56,117 nt of DNA from Pirellulaceae bacterium (GCA_022448645.1 JAKVBZ010000020.1:1-56117); one strand, 5' to 3'. Positions 37,758 to 48,035 are shown, counted from the first letter of the stretch. The notes: generated from the letters alone by a model not told the origin. Numbers and translations: made by a program.

Positions 37758-40421
37758 ATGAACAGCTTCGTGAGCCGACTTGGCTTTCATCTAAACGTCC
37801 TGCTGCTGATATTAGCCATGGCCTGTTTCTCTCTCGCCGAACAGGCTGCAGCGGACAAAGATGGTTCAGCAAACGCAGCGGTGAATCTCGAACACAAGTC
37901 GGCTGCCCAGAAAACACCGACCATGTTGAGCGAATTGGAAGCCAACTGCGACAAAACCCCAGGACTTTTAGAGATTTGGCGAAATCGGAATAGCGGAGAA
38001 GCGTTTCTGCTGGTCAAAGAGGATCAGTTAAAACAACCGCTAATCTACTTTACCTATGTCGAGAGTGGACTGTCTCGATTTTTTCTGGGCCGAGGTGTCT
38101 TTCGTGGACAGCGAATGCTAACCATCTCGCGAGATTATCAACGCTTAAGGTTTCAGTTCGAGCCAACTCGTTACTACTTTGATCCACACAGCCCGCTGCG
38201 CTTTGCTGCCGATGCCAATGTCAGTCCGGCCATGGTGGCTGCCGAACCGATCATTGCCTGGGACGAGTCCCGTTCACGATTCGCCGTGAGCGCCGACAAG
38301 CTATTCCTGAATGATGCGTGGGATCAACTCAAACCATTCCAGCATTCAAAGGAATCGAAGCAGGACGAATTTCAACTGGGCGAACTAAATCGAGAAAAAT
38401 CTCGCTTTCGCGAACTGCGTGGTTATCCACAAAATATCGATTTGGTGGTCGATTACGTTTTCCAGAATCAAGCACCAAAACATCATCCCCCAAAGGACGA
38501 AGGCGTCACGGACTCCCGTTACGTGACGGTAACCGCTCAGCACAGTATCATTGCCGCACCTCAGAACGACTACCTTCCACGCCGGGATGATCCTCGCATA
38601 GGTTTTTTTGCCGTGCAAATGGATGATATGACGTCGACCAGCGCGACACCGTATCGCGACGTCATTTGTCGTTGGCATCTACAACACAGTAACAAAGATG
38701 TTCTCCGAGGTCCTCCAAAAGAGCCGATTGTTTGGTGGCTGGAACGCTCCACTCCCAAAGAATTTCGAGAGACGATCTGCGCCGCCGTACTGGCATGGAA
38801 CGAAGCCTTCAGCCAGGCCGGTTTCGAACATGCGGTCGAAGTACGCATTCAACCCGACGAAGCGGACTGGAATGCAGGCGATTTGCGCTACAACGTCATC
38901 CGGTGGACCAGTTCACCCGCGCCGGTGTTTGGCGGTTACGGCCCCAGTTTTGTCGATCCCCGAACCGGCCAGATTCTGGGGGCAGACATCATGTTGGAAT
39001 GGGTCTTTGTTACCAATCGAATCCGCTATCGTGACATTTATCGTCAACCAACGGCAATGAATCCATTCCATTTGCAGGACACCACCTGCCCCAGAGAGTG
39101 TTCCTGTTCGCTATCCGCCGAACTACAAATGGCGAACTTATTCGGACGACACGTATTGAACGTACGGGGCGCATCGACCGTGGAACAAGATGAGTTGCTG
39201 AAACAATCACTGTATTATCTGGTTTTGCACGAAGTCGGTCATACTTTGGGGTTGTCTCATAACTTCAAGTCCAGCCAGCTACTCTCGCTCGAGGAGATTC
39301 ACAATTCAGACATCGCCAGCCAAAGTGGTTTAACCAGTTCGGTAATGGAATATCCCAATATCAATGTCGCTCCGCTGGACCGCGCACAAGGCTTGTTCTA
39401 CACCACGAAGCCCGGAGCATACGATCTTTGGGCCATTGAATTTGGTTACAGCTCCAGTCTCGATGACCCGGTCGCAGAAGAAGAACGATTGCAAACAATC
39501 CTGGCACGATCGACACAACCTGAATTGGCGTTCGCCAATGACGCAGACGACATGCGCCGGCCTGGAAAAGGCATCGATCCGGGAGCCATGCTCTATGACA
39601 TGTCGAGTGATCCCGTCGGCTGGGCTGAAGAACGGTTCGCAATCCTCCAACAGTTGCGGGCTTCCATGTTGGACAACTACCAAAGGCCAGGGCAATCCTA
39701 CCAGGAACTACGAGACCAGTTCGCGATCCTGCTACGGCAGTTCAAAACGGCTGCGGAGGTGACTTCTCGCTATCCCGGAGGTGTCCGCGTCGATCGTGCG
39801 GTCATCGGCCAGGCCAATGCTGGTAAACCATTGCAGCCGGTTGATCGTTCGCTTCAACAGCGCGCCGTCCAAGTCCTGGCTTCACACGTTTTTGCACCCG
39901 ATGCCTTTTCCGTTTCACCCGACTTGTTTGCCCATCTACAAAAACAGCGGCGCGGCTTCGACCACTTCGAAGAAAATGAGGATTTCAGGATCCACGACAT
40001 GGTTTTGGAGATACACCAATACGTGTTAGAGCAACTCTTGCACCACAACACACTAAAACGCATCAGCGATTCCAGTATGTATGGAAATACATATTCCCTC
40101 CATGAATTCCTTACCGATCTAACCGCTGCTATTTTTAGCGAGGACGCGAACGGCAAAGTCAACACCATCCGGCAGAACCTGCAAAGTGAATACGTACGAC
40201 GGTTAGTTGCGGTTCTCGGTAATCCAGCAGTTAGATCCAAACATCAGAAATCACAACACGGCGGAATGCATTACGATGGAGTCGCTCGGTCTGGCGCATG
40301 GGAACAGCTGTATCAGATCGAGTTGCAGTTGGAACGTTCCCTTAATAGCGGAGGCGACGGATCAACAACCGCCCACCAAAAGCACCTGAAGTGGATCATC
40401 ACTCGCGCGATGGAATCTTAA
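37758..40421 (+). CDS. Secreted zinc metalloprotease (DUF5117/DUF4953-type metzincin)
   Basis: 887-aa exported metalloprotease. The start is ATG 37758. A signal peptide (FHLNVLLLILAMACFSLAEQAAA) is followed by a DUF5118/DUF5117-like N-terminal region (IYFTYVESGLSRFFLGRGVF, about residues 55-330). The metzincin catalytic domain carries HEVGHTLGLSH, with zinc ligands His491, His495 and His501 and general base Glu492. A downstream SSVMEYP is the Met-turn. A C-terminal helical region of about 270 residues completes the family plan. Such proteins are common in Planctomycetes and Bacteroidetes as large periplasmic or surface proteases of unknown substrate. The length is typical. It converges with the S9 peptidase gene across 108 bp. 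Confidence 0.92.
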   Translation: MNSFVSRLGFHLNVLLLILAMACFSLAEQAAADKDGSANAAVNLEHKSAAQKTPTMLSELEANCDKTPGLLEIWRNRNSGEAFLLVKEDQLKQPLIYFTYVESGLSRFFLGRGVFRGQRMLTISRDYQRLRFQFEPTRYYFDPHSPLRFAADANVSPAMVAAEPIIAWDESRSRFAVSADKLFLNDAWDQLKPFQHSKESKQDEFQLGELNREKSRFRELRGYPQNIDLVVDYVFQNQAPKHHPPKDEGVTDSRYVTVTAQHSIIAAPQNDYLPRRDDPRIGFFAVQMDDMTSTSATPYRDVICRWHLQHSNKDVLRGPPKEPIVWWLERSTPKEFRETICAAVLAWNEAFSQAGFEHAVEVRIQPDEADWNAGDLRYNVIRWTSSPAPVFGGYGPSFVDPRTGQILGADIMLEWVFVTNRIRYRDIYRQPTAMNPFHLQDTTCPRECSCSLSAELQMANLFGRHVLNVRGASTVEQDELLKQSLYYLVLHEVGHTLGLSHNFKSSQLLSLEEIHNSDIASQSGLTSSVMEYPNINVAPLDRAQGLFYTTKPGAYDLWAIEFGYSSSLDDPVAEEERLQTILARSTQPELAFANDADDMRRPGKGIDPGAMLYDMSSDPVGWAEERFAILQQLRASMLDNYQRPGQSYQELRDQFAILLRQFKTAAEVTSRYPGGVRVDRAVIGQANAGKPLQPVDRSLQQRAVQVLASHVFAPDAFSVSPDLFAHLQKQRRGFDHFEENEDFRIHDMVLEIHQYVLEQLLHHNTLKRISDSSMYGNTYSLHEFLTDLTAAIFSEDANGKVNTIRQNLQSEYVRRLVAVLGNPAVRSKHQKSQHGGMHYDGVARSGAWEQLYQIELQLERSLNSGGDGSTTAHQKHLKWIITRAMES

Positions 40422-40529
40422 ATAGCGTTAACAGAACTTCGTTCGTTGTTTTCTGCTGTCATGTGAAGACGCACGGCGGGCACAGCATCTCGTGACAGAT
40501 TGGTCTACGGATCTTTTTTGTTTCTACAT

Positions 40530-42464
40530 TCAATCCAGGCCAAAAACCTCGACAGGTTCTATCTCGTGGGCCGGTCGAAAGCCAAGAATCCGACCATAGA
40601 AATACAATTCGGCTTCGTGACAACGAATGATATTCGCTGCTTGACGAAAGCCATGCTGCTCACCTTCGAACGGTACGTACGATACAGGCACACCTTTTTT
40701 TTGCAACGCATGTAAAATAGCCTCGGCCTGATTCGGCGGCACGACACGATCCTCCAGTCCTTGAAACAGAATCACGGGACAGTTGAATTTGTCCAGATGA
40801 TTGATGGGTGAGCGTTCGTCGTAGATCTCTTTCGCCGCCGGATAAGGGCCCACCAACTGGTCCAGATACCTGGATTCGAATTTATGGGTATCGGCAGCTA
40901 ATAGACCAAGATCACTGACACCATAGTAGCTCGCACCCGCAGCGAACACATCGTAGAAAGCCAAAGCTGCCAACGTGGTATAGCCTCCGGCACTGCCGCC
41001 ACGAATCAAGAGCTTTTTGGCATCTACTTTTCCAAAATCGGCCAGATATTGCGCGGCCAAGGCAGCGTCCGCCACATCGTAGTTACCCCAGTTTCCACGC
41101 AGCCGGTTACGATACTCACGACCATATCCGGTGCTACCTCGGTAATTCACGTCACACACGCCAAATCCGCGCGTCGTCCAGAATTGAACTTTGGCACTGT
41201 ACATGCCAGAAGTCGCCGAAGTCGGACCACCGTGAATCATAACAATGAGCGGCGGCGCCTCGTCATGTGGGCCAACAAAATCCTGGTTCTTGGGAGGATA
41301 GTAAAAAGCGTGCGCGGTCTGATCGTCAGAAGTCGGAAACTCGATGGATTCGGGCTCCGAGAGATATTCTTCCTGAGGAATCGTGGGACTACTGCGACGC
41401 ACTATTTGGAAATGAACCTCTTCCAAATCAATCGCTACCAAAGCATTTTCCAATCGAGGGGAGCCAGCAATGGCGAAAGCATGGTCGGTGGTGGCTCGCA
41501 ATGTTGAGTACGACGTCACTGGAAAAGAAAAGTGCGACAACGACAACGAATCCGTGTCGATTCGAACAAGCTTGTCCTGGCCGTGCTGTGCGTAACGTGC
41601 CACGATCATGTCGGCCGACACAATAGCGTAGGAGGACATCCCAAACACCCATTGTGGAAAGCCAAAATCAGCTTCCAAATGAGTAATCTGGCGAATCTGG
41701 CCGGAAGATTCGTAGCGGTAGAGGTTCCACCAATTGGTACGGTCCGAGATGAAATAAAGGGATCCATCAGGCGACCAACTGGGTTGAAAGATCGATTCCT
41801 CCTTGCCTCCTGCCACAACGAAATCATTTTCCAAGGTCCCGTCAGCGGCAATCGTTGCCAAGTGCAACTCGGTACCGTCCCAAGGCATGTTAGGGTGATT
41901 CCAAGTAAGCCAAGCAATCTGCCTACGTTCGTCATCCAAACACGGAGACGAATAGAAGTCACATCCTGCAGTCAAGCGTGTTACGGCTTCACTACCATCC
42001 AATGCAATCGCAACCAAATCGTTGACAGGTTCGTGGCCTTTCGTGGTGTGATCTTCGCGGACGGCGATCAGTTGGTTTCTCGACGAATCGACCACCATAT
42101 CGGCAAAATGTTGTGGCGAGTCCGGAGACAACGCACGTGGCGTTTCGTTGGCTGTTACCGCGTATATGCGCTGATCCTCGTAGTTGACGAAGTAAACCGT
42201 GTCGTCCGCGACGGTAAAGGCGCCTCCCCCATATTCATGCGCAGTCGTGCGAGCACTGAACTGCTCCGGCAAAACATCGACCGGCTGACTACCCGGTTTC
42301 CAGCAGACAATGGCACATCGTCCAGCCTGTTCGGGCCGTGACTCGATCCAATAAACGTGCTGGCCAGCGACAGCAACGTCTCCGAAACGAACTGTACCCT
42401 GCACCAAATGATCTGCTGTTAACGGAGATTGCCACGATCCGTAGGGAGCTGTTTGAGGAGGCAT
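40530..42464 (-). CDS. S9 family prolyl oligopeptidase-like peptidase
   Basis: 644-aa serine peptidase with an N-terminal beta-propeller (about residues 20-370) and a C-terminal alpha/beta hydrolase domain. The catalytic triad is Ser491 (RGGSAGGY), Asp in FQGLEDRVVPP and His in EGEQHGFR. The oxyanion region is VMIHGGPTSATSG, and VNYRGSTGYGREYR is typical of the S9C acylaminoacyl-peptidase-like group. It has no signal peptide, so it is probably cytoplasmic and trims short peptides. The start ATG 42464 lies 9 bp after the HAD phosphatase stop, making it the last gene of the def-to-peptidase run. A role in turning over N-acylated or N-formylated peptides would suit an operon with def and fmt, but that is inference. 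Confidence 0.93.
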   Translation of the reverse strand: MPPQTAPYGSWQSPLTADHLVQGTVRFGDVAVAGQHVYWIESRPEQAGRCAIVCWKPGSQPVDVLPEQFSARTTAHEYGGGAFTVADDTVYFVNYEDQRIYAVTANETPRALSPDSPQHFADMVVDSSRNQLIAVREDHTTKGHEPVNDLVAIALDGSEAVTRLTAGCDFYSSPCLDDERRQIAWLTWNHPNMPWDGTELHLATIAADGTLENDFVVAGGKEESIFQPSWSPDGSLYFISDRTNWWNLYRYESSGQIRQITHLEADFGFPQWVFGMSSYAIVSADMIVARYAQHGQDKLVRIDTDSLSLSHFSFPVTSYSTLRATTDHAFAIAGSPRLENALVAIDLEEVHFQIVRRSSPTIPQEEYLSEPESIEFPTSDDQTAHAFYYPPKNQDFVGPHDEAPPLIVMIHGGPTSATSGMYSAKVQFWTTRGFGVCDVNYRGSTGYGREYRNRLRGNWGNYDVADAALAAQYLADFGKVDAKKLLIRGGSAGGYTTLAALAFYDVFAAGASYYGVSDLGLLAADTHKFESRYLDQLVGPYPAAKEIYDERSPINHLDKFNCPVILFQGLEDRVVPPNQAEAILHALQKKGVPVSYVPFEGEQHGFRQAANIIRCHEAELYFYGRILGFRPAHEIEPVEVFGLD

Positions 42465-42473
42465 CAGGATACT

Positions 42474-43145
42474 CTAGATGGAAGAGGGTATGCCCAACAG
42501 TTCGAGCAGTTGGAGTGGATGATCAATCATGTGTCGAGCTCCATGCTCGACAAGTTCTTGCACGGGACGAAATCCCCAGCTTACACCAACCGGCAACATG
42601 CCGGCAGCACACGCCGTTTGCATGTCCGTACAGGTATCCCCTACGTAAACGCACTGCTCTTGACTCACGCCAGCTTGATTCACAATTTCATACGCTCCAG
42701 CCGGATCGGGTTTGGGCGGAACATTCTCTCTCTGGCCAAAAATAAAATCGAATGGGTGGTGTCCTAAATATTCACGAATACATTGTTGTGTAAATTCGTG
42801 TGGCTTGTTCGACAAGACGGCTGTCACGATCTTGTGTTCCTGTAGAATTGCCAGCAGTTCTACAATGCCATCATAGGGTTTTGTTTGCTGATTCCAGTTG
42901 CGCCCATACGCATGCTTGAATTCGACAACGCAGTCAGGAATCCGTGGATCTTCCACAGAATTTGTGCCAAGAGCTCGAGCAAACAGCATGACGACTCCGT
43001 CGCCAACCAGATCTCGGTAGGTGTCCACCGGCAACGCCTTCGCACCCTGACTGACGATGACCTCATTTGCTGCAGCGGCAATGTCTGCCAACGTATCCAA
43101 TAACGTACCGTCGAGGTCGAAGATCACGGCATGCACATCTGTCAT
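42474..43145 (-). CDS. gph: HAD hydrolase, phosphoglycolate phosphatase-like
   Basis: 223-aa HAD-superfamily phosphatase. ATG 43145 is chosen, 2 nt after the glnE stop; a TTG at 43151 overlaps that stop. Motif I is FDLDGTLLDT, with the nucleophile Asp10 and acid/base Asp12. Motif II is TAVLSNKPHEF, the motif III Lys is in VPPKPDPAGAYEIV, and motif IV is VYVGDTCTDMQTA. The cap has the subclass I position and a Gph-like length. It likely dephosphorylates 2-phosphoglycolate made by oxygen damage to DNA ends, or a related small phosphate ester. HAD specificities are hard to read, so the symbol is tentative. Confidence 0.85.
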   Translation of the reverse strand: MTDVHAVIFDLDGTLLDTLADIAAAANEVIVSQGAKALPVDTYRDLVGDGVVMLFARALGTNSVEDPRIPDCVVEFKHAYGRNWNQQTKPYDGIVELLAILQEHKIVTAVLSNKPHEFTQQCIREYLGHHPFDFIFGQRENVPPKPDPAGAYEIVNQAGVSQEQCVYVGDTCTDMQTACAAGMLPVGVSWGFRPVQELVEHGARHMIDHPLQLLELLGIPSSI

Positions 43146-43147
43146 AT

Positions 43148-46100
43148 TCAATTACCCATGTTTGCAAAGATCTCTTCGTATCGGCGCCGCACCTCACCGG
43201 TACAGCGGGCACAGTCAGCCTGTAGCTGCGCTGGGGCTTCGTAGTGCAACAAGTAGGCCAGCTTGGCCAATTCATCGGGCGCCTGAGGTAAGTCATGGCG
43301 TGCCGTCGTATTCATCAATCGCAGTCGTGCCTCGACCCCACGCAGGAAACGATACGAATCCGAAAAGAAGCGGTACGTCCCTTTGTCAATGATTCTATGT
43401 TCGTGCAATGCAGCTAGCGCAGTCCAGGTCCCTGGAACCAATACCTGGGGTACATCACGTGCGTGTGCAAGCTGCAACATCTGGGCGACGAATTCAATAT
43501 CAACGGTTCCGCCAGGCCCTCGTTTCAGGTTGTGATCTGCCGCGGATTCCTGCATGCGCTGCCGCATTTGCTTAATTTCGTCGGCGAATTCTGGCTGCCA
43601 TCTTGGCGTCACGATGGCCTCCTGAACAATATCAAGCACTTGTTGTTGAGCAGTATCGGTTCCGGTGATGGGACGCGATTTGCAAAGTGCCTGCCGTTCC
43701 CACAATTGCCCATGCCCTTCGCGGAAATATCGTCGAAATTCCTCAAATGACACGGTTAAGGAACCGCTCTTTCCAGTTGGTCGCAACCGGGCATCAATCT
43801 CGTAGAGCCTACCGTACGGTCCTATCTTTGATGTTCGGTGGATAATGCGTTGACCCAATTCACTAAAAAAATGTTGGTTCGTCGTCTGGTCAGAAGAACG
43901 GCTGCGACGATGGGAAGTACGACCATCCCCTTCGTACAAAAAGACAACGTCCAGGTCACTGTGATAGTTGGGTTCACGACCGCCAAGTTTACCCATGGCC
44001 AACGTCACCAACTCGCATGGCCGCTCTTCGCGACCTTCACCGATCAGCGGTTCGCCGTACTTCTCCACCAGCTGTCCGTATTCCAACTCGACAATCTGGC
44101 GCAAGCAGACTTCAGCCACATCCGCTAGAGATGCTGTTGTAGCTTCGATATCTTCTTTACCGAGAATATCCCGGACACCGACTCGTAAATGCTGAGCCGA
44201 CTTGAAGCTGTGCAGGATCGGATCGACATCTTCGGCACCACGACAAAGGTCCTGCAAATGTTCTTCCAGCATGTCCCGCGTCGAAAGTCGGTCGAGCACC
44301 AGGGAATCCATCAATTCGTCAATCATCCCCGGATGACTCGTAAGGATTCCTGACAAATAGGAACTGGAGGCACACAGTCTTACGTAAAGACGCAGCGACG
44401 GTGCGTGCACGCTAAAGAGTTCCCACAATACACCTTTACCCCCCAGCGAATCGCTTACCCTCGCTAGATTGACCAGTGTAAAATCGGGGTCGGGTGTAAC
44501 GGCAATCGTCGGTAACAAGTTTGGCGCAATCGCCGCCAGAAAGTGACGGCAGCGTCGAGTAGACAAAAATGGGATGCGCTCAGTCGCCAACGCATTCAGA
44601 TTTTGATAGGCCTCCTGGGAATGCTGAAATCCGTATTCACCCAAAATTTCTTCAACCAAGGATTCGCCCGGTTCAGGATCCAGGACAAGATCCACCTCAG
44701 GCTGGCTATCGTCTTCCTCATCAAAAGCTTCAAACAACAAGTGGTTGAGAATCGAATGATTACTGTCAGTTGCCTGCTGATAGTCGGCTCGCAGCGATTG
44801 TCCAGCGGAACCATTCTCTTGTCCGTCATACCCTAATCGTCTCGCAAGTTTGTCAAACTCGGCGTTACTGGAAGGAAGTGAGTGCGTCTGCAAGTCAAAC
44901 ATGATTTGCAGTCGATGTTCAATGTTGCGCAGTAGCCGATAATTCTTTTCCAGGAAGTTTCGCTCTGGAGTCGTCAGACAGCCAACTTTTTCTAACGCCT
45001 GAATGGCTTCTAACGTATTGCTCGTACGGACTTCTGGTAGATCACCACCGTTCAGTAGCTGCAAGAACTGAATGACAAATTCAATATCCCGGATGCCACC
45101 GTAGCCCGTTTTCACGTTGCTGTCATGTCCACCCTCTCGACGAGTTCGCTTCTCAATCCGTCGCTTGAGTGCTTTGATACCCGTAATGTCTACTCGGCTA
45201 AGATAGCGGCGATAAATCCAGGTTTCCAAGTGGTCGAGCAAACTTTGTGCCAACTCAACATCACCAGCCACAGGTCTCGCTTTGACAAAGGCTTGTCGTT
45301 CCCAAGTACGTCCCGACACATCGTAATAATGAAGAGCGCTATTCAGGCTGACAACAATGGGACCATGTTTTCCCGTGGGACGTAATCTCAGATCAACTCG
45401 ATAGGCACTACCGCATTCTGAAGATTCTGTGAGCAATGTAACAAACAATTGTGACAAACGGTCAAAAAACTCCTGGTTGCTGATTGACGGAGTCTGATCG
45501 GTGTTACCGTCCACGTCGTAAAGCAACATCAAATCGATGTCGCTGGAATAATTCAGTTCGTTGCCTCCAAGTTTCCCTAGGCCAAGGATTGCAAAACGAG
45601 CAGGTTCTCCATGGGGACCGCGGGGCACGCCTCGCTTCTCTGAAAGTTCTTTCCAAGCCGTTCGCCAGGCAGCTTCACAGATCGCATCGGCCAAGAAAGA
45701 AATCTGCTGAGTTACGATTTCCAAACTCTGTCCCTGGACGACGTCGCCGTAGGCGATTCGTAACGTCTCGCGCCATTTGTACCGCCGCAGTGCCAACATC
45801 ACCGCATTTCGATCTGGCAACGCAGCAACCTCACTGCAGATCTCATCGATAAACACCTGTCGGGCTGCAGGTTGCCCTTCGGTAATGCGCAAAAGGTCAT
45901 AGCTTTCCGGATCCTGGATCAAGATGTCACTCAGATACTGGCTCGTCGAGAAAATCTGCACCAGAATCGGCAATGCGCTCTGATCTCGTTCTATTAGCGA
46001 AGCGAGACCAATGGGATTTCTAGAACCGGACACAAACCTTTCCAGGTTGTTGAGCGACATATCGGGATCGCTGCAAGCAGGCAGGTATTGGGCCAGCTGA

Positions 46101-46258
46101 GTCCCCAATTCGCCAATCAAGTCCAAAGTAACGCCCGCTTGGGCCATTCCAACAAGATTGCTATGGGCGCGCTGCAGATCTTTCACCCCCCAAGACTTTA
46201 ACCAGTTGGAGGCCGCATCAACATTATCCAGGTATTGGACAAGCTGTTCCTGTCGCAT
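43148..46258 (-). CDS. glnE: Bifunctional glutamine synthetase adenylyltransferase/deadenylyltransferase
   Basis: 1036-aa GlnE, which attaches and removes AMP on glutamine synthetase in response to nitrogen status. ATG 46258 is chosen because it leaves the miaB end free; ATG 46336 would overlap miaB by 38 bp with an unlikely head. The two nucleotidyltransferase domains are both present. The N-terminal one has GLGKLGGNELNYSSDIDLMLLYD and the C-terminal one has MGKLGGREPNYHSDLDVVFLYEGDG, each with the Asp-x-Asp metal pair. Each is followed by its helical linker (YGGIRDIEFVIQFLQL; RGPGGTVDIEFVAQMLQL). Both active sites look intact, so both directions of the reaction are expected. No glnA or glnB is in the window; control is presumably through PII encoded elsewhere. 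Confidence 0.96.
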   Translation of the reverse strand: MRQEQLVQYLDNVDAASNWLKSWGVKDLQRAHSNLVGMAQAGVTLDLIGELGTQLAQYLPACSDPDMSLNNLERFVSGSRNPIGLASLIERDQSALPILVQIFSTSQYLSDILIQDPESYDLLRITEGQPAARQVFIDEICSEVAALPDRNAVMLALRRYKWRETLRIAYGDVVQGQSLEIVTQQISFLADAICEAAWRTAWKELSEKRGVPRGPHGEPARFAILGLGKLGGNELNYSSDIDLMLLYDVDGNTDQTPSISNQEFFDRLSQLFVTLLTESSECGSAYRVDLRLRPTGKHGPIVVSLNSALHYYDVSGRTWERQAFVKARPVAGDVELAQSLLDHLETWIYRRYLSRVDITGIKALKRRIEKRTRREGGHDSNVKTGYGGIRDIEFVIQFLQLLNGGDLPEVRTSNTLEAIQALEKVGCLTTPERNFLEKNYRLLRNIEHRLQIMFDLQTHSLPSSNAEFDKLARRLGYDGQENGSAGQSLRADYQQATDSNHSILNHLLFEAFDEEDDSQPEVDLVLDPEPGESLVEEILGEYGFQHSQEAYQNLNALATERIPFLSTRRCRHFLAAIAPNLLPTIAVTPDPDFTLVNLARVSDSLGGKGVLWELFSVHAPSLRLYVRLCASSSYLSGILTSHPGMIDELMDSLVLDRLSTRDMLEEHLQDLCRGAEDVDPILHSFKSAQHLRVGVRDILGKEDIEATTASLADVAEVCLRQIVELEYGQLVEKYGEPLIGEGREERPCELVTLAMGKLGGREPNYHSDLDVVFLYEGDGRTSHRRSRSSDQTTNQHFFSELGQRIIHRTSKIGPYGRLYEIDARLRPTGKSGSLTVSFEEFRRYFREGHGQLWERQALCKSRPITGTDTAQQQVLDIVQEAIVTPRWQPEFADEIKQMRQRMQESAADHNLKRGPGGTVDIEFVAQMLQLAHARDVPQVLVPGTWTALAALHEHRIIDKGTYRFFSDSYRFLRGVEARLRLMNTTARHDLPQAPDELAKLAYLLHYEAPAQLQADCARCTGEVRRRYEEIFANMGN

Positions 46259-46298
46259 GATGGCCCATCGTAGCGAACGACACGCAGGTTGCGAACCA

Positions 46299-47723
46299 CT
46301 AAATAGTACCGACCGAATAGACTTCCGGTCCCACATGCTCGGTCACCACGGTACCGAACAGTGTAAAAGCGGTACTGTCGTAGATCGTTATCGGCAAGAT
46401 ATTTCCAATTTGACGTACATTGCCATCAAAAACAACGATGTGATCGCCATGCGTGCGACCGGTCAATTGCAGATGAGGCCCCTCCGGATTCTCCTTTTGT
46501 GCATTTTTACTGGGTCCCTCTACCAGCACTTCGACCGTTTGGCCCAAAAAATTCTGATTCTCCTCTTCGCTAATCGCGTTTTGCATAGCCAATAGATCGT
46601 TATTGCGTTGTTTTTTGACTTGCTCGGATACATCGTCGGGATAAAGTTCCGCACCTCGAGTTCCTTCCCGGACACTGTACTTGAAGATGAAGCTGTTCTT
46701 AAAACGGCATTCGCTCAGCAAATCAACCGTTTGTTGGAAGTCTTCATCCGTTTCTCCGCTGAATCCGACAATAAAATCGCTCGTGACAGTTGCTCCGTGA
46801 ACCTGCTCACGAATACGACCCATCATGTCTCGATATTCGGCTACCGTATAACCTCGCTTCATCCGTTGCAGGACTGCATCGGACCCACTTTGTGCCGGAA
46901 CGTGTAAATAAGGCGACACCTTGGGTAGATCGCTTACGGCTTGCAGCAGATCATCGGTCATATCTTTAGGGTAGTTGGTGACAAACTTAATCCGCTCCAA
47001 ACCATCTACTTCCTGCAAATCCGCTAGCAAATCAGACATTCGAGTCACTTTGCCATCCTGTTTAAAACGGTAGCTGTTGACCGTCTGTCCCAACAACGTA
47101 ACTTCCAAGGTACCCTGGTCCACTAAGACACGTACTTCCCTGAGAATATCGGCCGGGGGTCGTCCCTGCTCGGGACCACGCACCATGGGAACGATGCAAT
47201 ACGTGCAGAATTTGTCACATCCAATCTGAATGCGCACGTACGCCTGATAGGGCGTCGGCCGCATCGCAGGATCACGTAAAGGATCGAAACTTTCATGAGA
47301 TCTGGTGATTTGATCACGACTTCCGTCTCGCCGACCCAAACTGACTTCCAATTGAGTTTCGCCGCTCTCCGTCACCCGCTCGATCAGGTCCGGAACCTGG
47401 TGCAATTGCCCCGGCCCCACGACTAAATCGACAAAAGGGGCTCGTTCAAAAATCAATCGCTGATCCTTTTGAGCCATACATCCCAACACACCAATCACCT
47501 TGTGAGGATGATCTCTTTTGGCATGTTTCAAGCGACCCAAGGCACTATAGATCTTGTCCTCAGCGTGCTGTCGAACACTACAGGTGTTGAACAAGATAAC
47601 ATCGGCTTTGTTGGGAGTGTCGACCAACGAGTAGCCACTTTGCCGTAAAGAGGCCACCACAAGCTCGCTGTCGAGCATGTTCATCTGGCAGCCCACGGTT
47701 TCAATGTACAGACGTCGCATCAT
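46299..47723 (-). CDS. miaB: tRNA-2-methylthio-N6-dimethylallyladenosine synthase
   Basis: 474-aa radical SAM methylthiotransferase that adds the 2-methylthio group to i6A37 of tRNAs reading UNN codons. The N-terminal UPF0004 domain holds the auxiliary cluster cysteines Cys12, Cys48 and Cys82 (ETVGCQMN, NTCSVR, GCMAQ). The radical SAM triad is Cys169, Cys173 and Cys176 (CDKFCTYC). A TRAM domain ends the protein (FLGQTVEVLVEG ... GRTHGDHIVVF). YLHVPAQSGSDAVLQRMKRGY and VTSDFIVGFSGETDEDF are MiaB hallmarks. The start ATG 47723 has a second ATG directly after it. The length is normal. Confidence 0.96.
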   Translation of the reverse strand: MMRRLYIETVGCQMNMLDSELVVASLRQSGYSLVDTPNKADVILFNTCSVRQHAEDKIYSALGRLKHAKRDHPHKVIGVLGCMAQKDQRLIFERAPFVDLVVGPGQLHQVPDLIERVTESGETQLEVSLGRRDGSRDQITRSHESFDPLRDPAMRPTPYQAYVRIQIGCDKFCTYCIVPMVRGPEQGRPPADILREVRVLVDQGTLEVTLLGQTVNSYRFKQDGKVTRMSDLLADLQEVDGLERIKFVTNYPKDMTDDLLQAVSDLPKVSPYLHVPAQSGSDAVLQRMKRGYTVAEYRDMMGRIREQVHGATVTSDFIVGFSGETDEDFQQTVDLLSECRFKNSFIFKYSVREGTRGAELYPDDVSEQVKKQRNNDLLAMQNAISEEENQNFLGQTVEVLVEGPSKNAQKENPEGPHLQLTGRTHGDHIVVFDGNVRQIGNILPITIYDSTAFTLFGTVVTEHVGPEVYSVGTI

Positions 47724-47753
47724 GGCTTCTCAAGGCAAATTGCAGGAAACACA

Positions 47754-48008
47754 TCAAGCCGCGTTGGCTCGCCGTCGAGAACGTTCCTCGGATTCTTGGT
47801 GCTGCCTCTCGGCGCGGCGATGACTTTCCTGTCGCTTACGTTCTTCAAAATTCTGCTCGACCTTGAGCCGCTGTTGTTCCATCCATTTTACCTGCAGGTC
47901 AGCAACCATTTTGTCGCGATGGCCGCGCATTAATCGTACGAGGCCGATCACAGCGACATAGGCCGCTATACACAACAATAAGATATCCGCCGTATCCCAA
48001 TCCCACAT
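47754..48008 (-). CDS. Small single-pass membrane protein with charged coiled-coil tail
   Basis: 84-aa protein. ATG 48008 is chosen because CAGGA sits just upstream and the longer TTG frame adds only charged residues. One membrane segment (ILLLCIAAYVAVIGLVRLM, about residues 9-27) is followed by a highly charged Glu/Arg/Gln-rich tail (KWMEQQRLKVEQNFEERKRQ onward) that should form a single helix or coiled coil. It lies between fmt and miaB in a run of housekeeping genes, with 30 bp to miaB. No family is recognised. A membrane-tethered scaffold is possible. Confidence 0.7.
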   Translation of the reverse strand: MWDWDTADILLLCIAAYVAVIGLVRLMRGHRDKMVADLQVKWMEQQRLKVEQNFEERKRQESHRRAERQHQESEERSRRRANAA

Positions 48009-48035
48009 AGCATCCTGCTCCTTACGATCCTTCGC

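Noticed and set aside
37421..37759. Minus-strand frame of 112 codons
   Set aside because: It overlaps the metalloprotease start and the small gene's leader, has no start signal and no recognisable domain.
41532..42341. Plus-strand open frame of 269 codons
   Set aside because: Antisense of the S9 peptidase gene; no family motifs.
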